NCBI RefSeq assembly: GCF_050296195.1
Contig: NZ_JBNKRB010000035.1
Length of the DNA stretch: 64,000 bases
Reading direction: 5' to 3' (one strand)
Source of the DNA: Gynuella sp050296195
GTDB lineage: Bacteria > Pseudomonadota > Gammaproteobacteria > Pseudomonadales > Natronospirillaceae
The notes under the pieces were generated by a model. That model saw only the letters and a list, made by a program, of their open reading frames with translations. It did no database searches and was not told the DNA's origin. A program made the translations under genes and the position numbers. Position 1 is the first letter of the stretch, and each line of letters opens with the position of its first letter. Positions 53,299 through 60,371 of this stretch are shown here, one piece after another.

Positions 53299-54135
53299 CT
53301 AGTCAATTTGATGATCGGTTGCCAGCGCGGCTCTGATTTCTGCCGCTAACGCATGGAAATCATCAGAATCACGCAGTTGCAGACTTTTCTTGCGAGGCAA
53401 TGAACTCTTAATCACCTTAGTGATCCTTCCCGGCCTGGGAGACATCACTACGATATGGGTCGATAGCAATACAGCTTCCGGGATGGAGTGGGTCACAAAA
53501 ACGACGGTCTTATGGGTTTCCTGCCAGATCCGTAATAACTCCATATTCAAATGATCACGGGTTATTTCGTCCAGCGCCCCAAATGGTTCATCCATTAACA
53601 ATAACTCTGGTTCAATACACAGTGCTCTGGCAATTGACGCACGTTGCTGCATACCTCCAGAGAGCTGCCAAGGGTATTTCTTATGGAAGTTCTGCAACCC
53701 AACCATCTGCAAATACTTATCAATCTGTTTCTGTTGACGGGCTTTGGGCTGGGCGGAAATCTCCATCGGCAACGCACAGTTATCCGCAATAGTGCGCCAA
53801 GGGAACAACGCGGGAGCCTGGAAAACATAACCGTACATTCGATTAAGCCGGGCATCTTCCGGCGATGTTCCATCGACCTCAATGGTACCGGTAGTAGGGT
53901 GTTCGAGATCAGCAATAACCCGTAACAGAGTGGTCTTGCCACAACCAGATGGACCAATAAAAGAGACAAAGTCCCCTTCATGTATATCCAGATTGATATC
54001 TGACAGCGCATTGACCGGGCCATCGTTGGTGTTAAAGATCAACGAAAGATTCCTGACACCAATCATTAACCGGCCAGACTTCGTCTCCACAGGAACCTCA
54101 TTATGTTTATGCATCTCTATATTTTCTGCGTACAT
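53299..54135 (-). CDS. ABC transporter ATP-binding protein (SsuB/TauB-like)
   Basis: 278 residues from the ATG at 54135 (a TTG at 54147 and ATG at 54114 are alternatives). Walker A GPSGCGKT (61-68), Q-loop VFQAPALFPWRT, signature LSGGMQQRASIARAL, Walker B LLLMDEPFGALDE, H-loop VTHS. The PFGALDE form is typical of nitrate/sulfonate/taurine/pyrimidine-precursor importers. Co-directional with the hydantoinase gene, 77 bp downstream of it. Confidence 0.93.
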   Translation of the reverse strand: MYAENIEMHKHNEVPVETKSGRLMIGVRNLSLIFNTNDGPVNALSDINLDIHEGDFVSFIGPSGCGKTTLLRVIADLEHPTTGTIEVDGTSPEDARLNRMYGYVFQAPALFPWRTIADNCALPMEISAQPKARQQKQIDKYLQMVGLQNFHKKYPWQLSGGMQQRASIARALCIEPELLLMDEPFGALDEITRDHLNMELLRIWQETHKTVVFVTHSIPEAVLLSTHIVVMSPRPGRITKVIKSSLPRKKSLQLRDSDDFHALAAEIRAALATDHQID

Positions 54136-54212
54136 CGCGCGTCTCAATTCGTATATCGATCATCTGATTATCGAAGTATCCAATATGCCTTCCGAACCGG
54201 TATTCGTCGTGA

Positions 54213-55655
54213 TCAGCCCCGCTCAACAGCAGTTGGTTTCATCATGTCATTGTATTTCTTAACGGCATCGTAAATGGACGGAAAGGCCGGTCGCTTAATG
54301 TACTTACCCGCACCTTCCTGCACGCGCAACTCGCCGTCTTTGTAAACCAGATTTCCCTGACTGATGGTGTGGCTCGGAGCCCCGGTAACGGTTCTGCCTT
54401 CGAAAATATTGAAATCCACATTCTGATGATGCGTACTGGCCGATATGGTGTGACTTTTGGCCGGATCCCAGATTACCATGTCAGCATCCGCTCCTACCGT
54501 AATGCAACCCTTACGCGGATAAATATTGAAAATCTGTGCCGCATTGGTGGACGTAACTTTGACAAACTCATTCACCGACAATCGCCCGGAATTAACCCCG
54601 GCATCCCAGAGCACCATCATCCGGTCTTCAACACCGGCGGTGCCATTTGGAATTTTGGAAAAGTCATCTTTGCCGAACGCCTTCTGATCAGCACAAAAAC
54701 AACAATGATCAGTGGCTGTCGTCTGTAAAGTTCCCCCCTGCAATGCTTTCCATAGTACTTGCTGATGCCCTTGAGGACGGAACGGTGGGCTCATAACATG
54801 AGCCGCGGCAAAGCCCCAGTCTTCGTGCCGATAAACACTGTCATCCAATTCCAGGTGACCGGCCAGCACTTCACCATATACTCGTTGACCTTCGTGTCGG
54901 GCACGGGCAATTTCATCCACGGCCTCTTTACAGGATACATGTACCATGTACAGAGGCACCCCCAGGGATTGGGCTATTCGAATCGCCCGGTTAGCGGCCT
55001 CACCTTCAACTTCTGTCGGTCGCGACTGCGGGTGTGCTTCTGGTCCGGTTATACCCATGGCCAACAATTTACGCTGTAAGTGATACACCAATTCGCCGTT
55101 TTCGGCATGAACTGTTGGCATGGCACCAAGCTCCAGGCAGCGGTTAAAACTGTTCACCAGAGTTTCATCTTCAGCCATAATGGCATTTTTATAGGCCATA
55201 AAATGCTTGAAGGAATTAACACCTTCTTCATTAACCAACCGCCCCATATCCTGATAAACAGATTCATCCCACCAGGTGACGGCAACATGAAACGAATAAT
55301 CAGAAACCGAGCGTGATGCCCATTCACGCCAGATCTGATAGGCGTCCATGAGAGGTTGTTGTGGGTCTGGAATCACAAAATCGATAATGGTCGTGGTGCC
55401 GCCCGCAAGTCCGGCCGCGGTGCCGGTATAAAAATCTTCACTGGCCACCGTTCCCATAAAAGGCAGTTGCATGTGAGTATGCGGATCAATTCCGCCCGGC
55501 ATGACATATTGACCGGATGCATCAACAACTTCAGTACCGGCAGGCACTTCCAACTCGGCACCAACCGCCAGAATTTTTCCGTCTTCACAATACACATCAG
55601 CATTAACCGTCTGATCGGCATTTACGACTTTACCGCCTTTAATCAAAATACCCAT
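54213..55655 (-). CDS. hydA: Dihydropyrimidinase / D-hydantoinase
   Basis: 480 residues. Opens the ring of dihydrouracil, dihydrothymine or 5-substituted hydantoins to N-carbamoyl amino acids. The binuclear zinc site is complete: His59 and His61 (PHTHMQLPF), carboxylated Lys150 (NSFKHFMAYKN), His183, His239 and Asp316 (ATDHCCF), at the same numbers as characterised hydantoinases. First gene of the operon with the ABC transporter. Divergent from the carbamoylase gene, with which it shares a mirrored promoter block. Confidence 0.96.
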   Translation of the reverse strand: MGILIKGGKVVNADQTVNADVYCEDGKILAVGAELEVPAGTEVVDASGQYVMPGGIDPHTHMQLPFMGTVASEDFYTGTAAGLAGGTTTIIDFVIPDPQQPLMDAYQIWREWASRSVSDYSFHVAVTWWDESVYQDMGRLVNEEGVNSFKHFMAYKNAIMAEDETLVNSFNRCLELGAMPTVHAENGELVYHLQRKLLAMGITGPEAHPQSRPTEVEGEAANRAIRIAQSLGVPLYMVHVSCKEAVDEIARARHEGQRVYGEVLAGHLELDDSVYRHEDWGFAAAHVMSPPFRPQGHQQVLWKALQGGTLQTTATDHCCFCADQKAFGKDDFSKIPNGTAGVEDRMMVLWDAGVNSGRLSVNEFVKVTSTNAAQIFNIYPRKGCITVGADADMVIWDPAKSHTISASTHHQNVDFNIFEGRTVTGAPSHTISQGNLVYKDGELRVQEGAGKYIKRPAFPSIYDAVKKYNDMMKPTAVERG

Positions 55656-55769
55656 TTACCTGCCCTCTTAATCATTGACGGCGACAATTGCCTGACCCGA
55701 ATACGGGGAAGACATCTGATGCACCGTATAAATGTTTTGTAAGAATGCCTTGCTTCAATGCAATAGATT

Positions 55770-55815
55770 GACCAATCGGACAGGAGTTGTGTAAAAAATT
55801 TATAACCGTTTGTTT
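55770..55815 (-). promoter_or_regulatory. Operator/promoter copy 1 (hydA side)
   Basis: Read toward hydA this block is AAACAAACGG, an AT-rich core, then ACAACTCCTGTCCGATTGGTC. 38 of 46 positions match copy 2 in inverted orientation. The terminal part contains an imperfect dyad TGACCAATCGGACA (plus strand, 55769-55782) of the form TGNCCNATNGGNCA. It lies 115-160 bp upstream of the hydA start. Confidence 0.65.
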
Positions 55816-55999
55816 ATAAAGATTTTTTTACAGAGTCAGCAAAATAATCCGCAGACCATGCATTGGATATTCCGGAAAATCAGAACAGACTATGTGCACA
55901 CAGTCGGGGCCAGAGCTTTCCATTTCAGTGCAAAAGATCAATTGGTTATGGCAATACCTTTGTTGATCGACAAAAACGCACCCTAACTTTTTAGTTATA

Positions 56000-56045
56000 A
56001 AACAAATAGTTAATTATTTTTTTAACAACTCCTGTCCGACTGGTC
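56000..56045 (+). promoter_or_regulatory. Operator/promoter copy 2 (carbamoylase side)
   Basis: AAACAAATAG, AT-rich core, then ACAACTCCTGTCCGACTGGTC, directed toward the carbamoylase gene and ending 88 bp before its ATG. The dyad TGTCCGACTGGTCA (56033-56046) corresponds to that in copy 1. Equal placement relative to both genes implies the same protein acts at both. Confidence 0.65.
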
Positions 56046-56133
56046 AGATCATTGCATCAACAACATACCTTTCAGACACGTGGTTCTGTCATGTCATTGA
56101 TGGCAGCCACCCTCCGATAACAGCAGGTGACAT

Positions 56134-57408
56134 ATGAAAGCGTTAAAAGTGAATGGTGATCGACTGTGGGACAGCCTGATGGAAATGGCCAAAATCGGTG
56201 CGACAGAAAAAGGCGGATGTCGCCGTCTGGCACTGACAGACCTCGATAAACAGGGCCGGGAACTCTACATAAAATGGGCCGAGGAAGCGGGCTGCACTGT
56301 CAAGATTGATCAAATCGGCAACATTATGGCTACTCGTCCCGGAGAGGATCCTAACCTCGCCCCGGTAGGTACCGGCAGCCATCTGGATACCCAACCTTCC
56401 GGCGGTAAATTCGATGGAGTCTTTGGTGTTCTGTCTGGCCTTGAAGTGGTGCGACGTATGAATGACCTGGGCATCAAAACCCGTCATCCGATTGAAATTT
56501 CCGTCTGGACAAATGAAGAAGGTTCGCGCTTTGCGCCCGCCATGATGGGATCAGGTGTCGTATCCGGCCGCTTCACTCTGCAAGAGATTCTCGACAAAAC
56601 CGATGTCGAAGGTATCCGCCTTGGAGATGAATTGGAACGGATCGGATTTGCAGGTGATACACCTGTCACAGGACGGCAATACCATGCCTTTTTCGAAACT
56701 CATATCGAGCAGGGTCCTTATCTGGAAGCGGAAGACAAACAAATCGGCGTAGTCACCGGCGGCCAGGGACAACGCTGGTACGACGTTGTGATCAATGGCC
56801 GCGAGTCCCATGCCGGCACGACACCGATGCATTTGCGCAAAGATGCATTGATCACCGCATCGCAACTGGTACTGAAAGTCGAGGAAATTGCCAAGGCGCA
56901 TAAACCCGGTTGCGGTACCGTTGGCTTTATGCAGGTGTCACCCAATTCACGCAATACCATTCCCGGCCAGATTTCCTTCAGTATTGACTTACGCCATCCT
57001 GAAGATGATCAACTGACCGCAATGGGCACAGAACTGCAAGCAGCGGTCGCGGAACTGACAGCCACCAGCGGCAGCGATATTGATCTCAAGCAAATCTGGT
57101 ATTACGCACCCATTCCATTTGACAGCGAATGTATTTCTGCGGTTCGCAGTTCAGCCGAAGCACTGGGCTATAGTTATATGGACATCATTGCTGGTGCCGG
57201 CCACGATGCCTGTTATGTATCAGACTTCGCACCGACCAGCATGATTTTTACCCCTTGCTTGGATGGTATCAGCCACAATGAAATTGAAAGCACCACTAAA
57301 GAAGAGTGTGAAGCAGGCTGCTCGGTGTTATTGAATGCCATATTAACCATGGCAGGTGACGTTAAAGCCGAGGAAACATCCGTGACGAAGGAAACTTTGG
57401 ACGCCTGA
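56134..57408 (+). CDS. hyuC: M20 family N-carbamoyl amino acid / beta-ureidopropionate hydrolase
   Basis: 424 residues, start ATG with AGG 8 nt upstream. Zn/Mn-dependent amidase of the hydantoinase/carbamoylase family. Metal ligands: His83 (GSHLDT), Asp94 (KFDGVFG), Glu128-Glu129 (NEEG), His190 (THIEQGP) and His381 (ISHNE). It would remove the carbamoyl group from the product of HydA, giving beta-alanine, beta-aminoisobutyrate or an amino acid. Allantoate amidohydrolase is a close alternative, but the hydantoinase partner favours the carbamoylase role. Confidence 0.92.
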   Translation: MKALKVNGDRLWDSLMEMAKIGATEKGGCRRLALTDLDKQGRELYIKWAEEAGCTVKIDQIGNIMATRPGEDPNLAPVGTGSHLDTQPSGGKFDGVFGVLSGLEVVRRMNDLGIKTRHPIEISVWTNEEGSRFAPAMMGSGVVSGRFTLQEILDKTDVEGIRLGDELERIGFAGDTPVTGRQYHAFFETHIEQGPYLEAEDKQIGVVTGGQGQRWYDVVINGRESHAGTTPMHLRKDALITASQLVLKVEEIAKAHKPGCGTVGFMQVSPNSRNTIPGQISFSIDLRHPEDDQLTAMGTELQAAVAELTATSGSDIDLKQIWYYAPIPFDSECISAVRSSAEALGYSYMDIIAGAGHDACYVSDFAPTSMIFTPCLDGISHNEIESTTKEECEAGCSVLLNAILTMAGDVKAEETSVTKETLDA

Positions 57409-57427
57409 TTCCCAGAAAATGTGTTCC

Positions 57428-57449
57428 AAGGCGGACTCCTGTCCGCCTT
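57428..57449 (+). terminator. Hairpin after the carbamoylase gene
   Basis: AAGGCGGAC / GTCCGCCTT, 9-bp perfect stem, 4-nt loop, starting 20 bp after the stop. No T-run follows, so termination may be incomplete. The loop and 3' arm include ACTCCTGTCCG, the same 11 bases as in the operator blocks. Confidence 0.6.
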
Positions 57450-57478
57450 CCGTATATGGGCTGCGATCGTATTGCCCA

Positions 57479-57602
57479 TGATCATATCCGATGATCAGCA
57501 CTGATGCCCGGATGCGTTTAGTTCTCCTCCTTTTGGGGTATGAAAAACCTTATATGTCTCTCAATGATTGTCTGAGCCTGTGTGATCATTCAGATTGATC
57601 AG
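57479..57602. repeat. Two copies of TGATCAT-N6-TGATCAG
   Basis: Each 20-bp element (57479-57498, 57583-57602) contains two TGATCA palindromes ~13 bp apart. The elements are spaced 104 bp, about ten helical turns. Possible binding sites of a dimeric regulator; target gene unclear. Confidence 0.4.
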
Positions 57603-58431
57603 AGCCGTATGCGAAGCATTGGAATTGGGTTTACCATTCACCTCAGAAGACTCCCAATTATTAGCCGGACAGGAGCATTATGTTGCGTATTGTCATGGCG
57701 GTAAGAAAACCTTGTTTTGGCGAATCATGTACTGCTGATATCACGTTCCAACTGCCATGGTATTCGAAGATCTGAAATGATCAAACAGCGCACAGTCCTG
57801 TCCAGTGTCGTGTCTCAAATAAAACGGATATTTAAATGGGCCGCCGAATTCACTTCGCAACTCTACGTTAAGTTCAGCAAACGGCGTCCCACTCTTCGAG
57901 AAGCCCTCAAGACGCCCACCGCTTCGTTCCGGTTTTTGACAAGGGAATGACCATTGTCTGCGAGCTGCGCGTTGCTGTGGACATCTTGAGGTGCTTGTTT
58001 AATATAGGTTTTATTCAAGGCACTACATGAGTAGTCCTTTTCCGGGAAGCTATACGCTTTCCTAACCTTTATCACCTCACCGAAAAATAGTCTCCCCCCC
58101 CAAAGCATTGGGTGCACCAGTCAGCCGAGGACGATTGACGATTAAAGAAGCGGGTTGATTATTACTAGCACTCACCCACAATCTGCTGCAAATTGTCGTA
58201 TTCAAACGATGGAATTTATTCATAATTTCATGTGCCCGAAGCGGGCTGAAAATGATCAATCCCATATGGTTATCGATTGAAGTGTTTTAAAAAAAAAGAA
58301 ACACTAAAATACTGATTCTACTGCTAATTGGTGAGAAGCATTCAGATAATCCACATACCATTAAAACGTACTCTGATGTTAACCTGACAAGCTATATTCC
58401 CGTACTTAAGGACCTAAGGAGTCACTTAAAA

Positions 58432-58617
58432 ATGGCCCATTTTCGCGCAGGACTTTGTCAGCACCATCCAAAGGTGACATTCTCTTTAATCCTCATTTAC
58501 ACCAGTAAACTGTGCTTTTGCGAGCGGTGCTTTCTAAACAGGATAAAAACCATTTCTATTTTTAATATCTATGCTAACTTTTTGAACATTGCAGCGCTGT
58601 TTTCATACCGGATTTAA
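58432..58617 (+). CDS. Small ORF, 61 residues, unknown
   Basis: Supported only by a good ribosome site (AAGGAG, 10 nt upstream of ATG). The product has a hydrophobic stretch (about 16-28), a Cys-x-Cys-x-x-Cys group (28-33) and a second hydrophobic end. No family recognised; it may be chance. Confidence 0.22.
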   Translation: MAHFRAGLCQHHPKVTFSLILIYTSKLCFCERCFLNRIKTISIFNIYANFLNIAALFSYRI

Positions 58618-58653
58618 TATTTATGACTTTTGTCTAAATGACATATAAAGAAT

Positions 58654-59085
58654 ATGACCTGCTTTCGAGAATTCTGGTCAAGCGATTTCCAAAAGACAGA
58701 CAAAATAACATCATCCATGTGCGATAAAATTTTCTCCCATTTCCGCTCAATAAAATGGTATCTAATACCCCAATATGTCTTGTCTACGGATTCAATCAAA
58801 GTTACCAACGGGTCCGATCTGTACCTGTACAGCGAAGATAGACACACAACTGGAGTATTACTCATTGCCAATCAACTCATAACGGTCTCCGAGCACACTG
58901 GCAAGCTGCTTGCCTACGAACACGCACCGATTCTGGAGCGCGTGCCCCGCATTCACAGCCGCAATGAATATGCCTTACGGCAATTACAATACTACCCCGG
59001 CGCGGGAAATTTCAGATCAGGTTCCAATTATCTGTCATTGGACCGCAGCTTTATCGTTTTTATCTCAACCAAAACATTCTACTGA
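58654..59085 (+). CDS. Hypothetical protein, 143 residues
   Basis: Unrecognised. A start at ATG 58717 (122 residues) is also possible; neither has a clear ribosome site. The middle (about 40-100) has alternating hydrophobic residues like a beta-rich fold, and the tail is Tyr/Ser rich. It is the longest open frame between hyuC and the diiron-protein gene, so it may be real or a decayed gene. Confidence 0.25.
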   Translation: MTCFREFWSSDFQKTDKITSSMCDKIFSHFRSIKWYLIPQYVLSTDSIKVTNGSDLYLYSEDRHTTGVLLIANQLITVSEHTGKLLAYEHAPILERVPRIHSRNEYALRQLQYYPGAGNFRSGSNYLSLDRSFIVFISTKTFY

Positions 59086-59154
59086 GATCTCTCAGTAACT
59101 GCGTATATGTAATGTCACCTTACTGTATCAATGAAAATGAACTGGAAAGTATCT

Positions 59155-59817
59155 ATGACTGTATTACAAGATCCGCTGACTATCTCCGGAATGATGTCTG
59201 CCAACAAAATATTTGAATTCCCCGTCAAGCAGTTTTTACAGCAGTTGATCATGGACAGTACCCAGCATGCGCGATTTTTAAATATGCTCGCTATGCTCGA
59301 ACATATGGGCAGCCGTAAAACAACAGCCATTCAAGCAGTTAAACCACAACGAATGAGCGAAGACATACTCAAACACCTGGCTGGAGAAGTGCAACATGCC
59401 AGTTTCTTCAAACGCCAACCACAACGTGCAGCCGGGTATGATATGGAAGGTTGGAGGGACGACAATACCATGGCCAGAGTTCCAGCACTGATGTACTTCG
59501 GCCGCCTGGATGCAGGTATCTCAAATGTCGTCGGTCCATCCTCCGCCTACAACTGGGTATCTCTGATCATTGAGCTCAGGGCCTGTTGGTTATATCGGAT
59601 TTATCAACAGACATTGGCAGAATCAGATGATCATCTGTCATTAAAACCGCTACTCGCTGTAGAAAATCATCATCTACAGAAAATGTATACTGCCTGTGGC
59701 GAGAACATTGATCAGCTCAAACATCTAAGCACTTATGAAAGCGGGTTATTCAGAAAACTGTGGGACAAAATCATTACCAGTATTGAACTGCCCTATGAAC
59801 CTGCTATGCAGATCTGA
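59155..59817 (+). CDS. Unrecognised protein with ferritin-like diiron ligand pattern
   Basis: 220 residues from the ATG at 59155 (GGAAAG 5 nt upstream; upstream ATGs at 59131 and 59137 lack one). Predicted all-helical. The six residues expected of a four-helix-bundle diiron site are in order and correctly spaced: Glu49 (LEHMGSR), Glu78-x-x-His81 (GEVQHASFF), Glu140 (LIIELRACW) and Glu170-x-x-His173 (VENHHLQKM). I do not recognise the family; a ferritin-like oxidase/oxygenase or iron-binding protein is inferred. A Gly/Pro/Ser loop (residues 121-131) separates helices 2 and 3. No operon partner of known function. Confidence 0.6.
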   Translation: MTVLQDPLTISGMMSANKIFEFPVKQFLQQLIMDSTQHARFLNMLAMLEHMGSRKTTAIQAVKPQRMSEDILKHLAGEVQHASFFKRQPQRAAGYDMEGWRDDNTMARVPALMYFGRLDAGISNVVGPSSAYNWVSLIIELRACWLYRIYQQTLAESDDHLSLKPLLAVENHHLQKMYTACGENIDQLKHLSTYESGLFRKLWDKIITSIELPYEPAMQI

Positions 59818-60371
59818 CGGAGATGCAGCAGCAATGCTTCTCTGTTCTGTATATCAACACGCAGTTATTTCCAGCACGCGCATATTTATAGACCCTAATA
59901 GTAAGAATCGCTTATATGGTCAGTTTGTTTACGGCGAAAAAGAGCCTCTCCCCGATAATTATATCGCTGCACCGGATATGGACACCGTTGCATAAACCTG
60001 ACATCGGTTATTAGCCAATAACGAATGCCCCCCTAACCATCCAACACATATCCCTGTTGATTTTATAAACAAATTATCCCGCCTTTCCTTAAGCACCGTT
60101 TCTGTCAGAACCAAAAAATATGATGACGATGTACTATTCTGACAAAACATTGATCCAGATTAACAGTCGTATACCTTTATCAAATGTACCCGACTAAATA
60201 AGGATACTTAAATTAGAAAGTCCAAATATTATAAATATTGGAGTGTTATGACACGCGGCATAACCAACCGATGGGCCATAACCCTTCCTGTCAGGAAATC
60301 ACCTGAACGTTCGAATGTTATTGCTCAGGTGGATTTCATCATCCAAGGATTTTATACCAAGGAATCAAACT
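59818..60371. other. 554-bp region upstream of the GLUG gene
   Basis: Contains a possible 53-codon ORF (59834-59995, ribosome site GGAG 11 nt upstream) and a 47-codon ORF (60248-60391, GGAG 4 nt upstream) that overlaps the start of the GLUG gene and could be a leader peptide. Neither resembles a known family. A stem-loop lies at 60300-60331. Confidence 0.3.
60300..60331 (+). promoter_or_regulatory. Leader stem-loop of the GLUG gene
   Basis: CACCTGA / TCAGGTG (60300-60306, 60325-60331) encloses the near-palindrome AACGTTCGAATGTT (60306-60319). It ends ~40 nt before the ATG and could be an operator or mRNA structure. Confidence 0.35.

Larger units (their letters stand above)
55656..56133. promoter_or_regulatory. 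Divergent control region of the hydantoinase/carbamoylase island
   Basis: 478 bp, AT-rich, without a gene. It holds the two inverted copies of a 46-bp block described in separate entries, separated by 184 bp. The transcription starts are expected close to the AT-rich part of each copy. Confidence 0.7.
57450..59154. other. Gene-poor 1.7-kb region
   Basis: No recognisable gene family on either strand. Two direct copies of TGATCAT-N6-TGATCAG lie at 57479-57498 and 57583-57602. Two weak ORFs on the plus strand are listed separately. AT content rises from ~58260 on (poly-A stretch at about 58288). It could hold an unrecognised small RNA or remnants of lost genes. Confidence 0.4.

Noticed and set aside
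55769..55782. Exact RutR box (TTGACCA-NN-TGGTCAA)
   Set aside because: Only one half-site matches; the other is CGGACAG, so it is described as a related but distinct dyad.
57717..57950. 77-residue ORF
   Set aside because: No ribosome site, no family, atypical composition; open frame of this length is expected by chance.
57905..57991. Inverted repeat CCTCAAGA/TCTTGAGG
   Set aside because: 8-bp arms with a 71-nt loop are not significant and there is no transposase.
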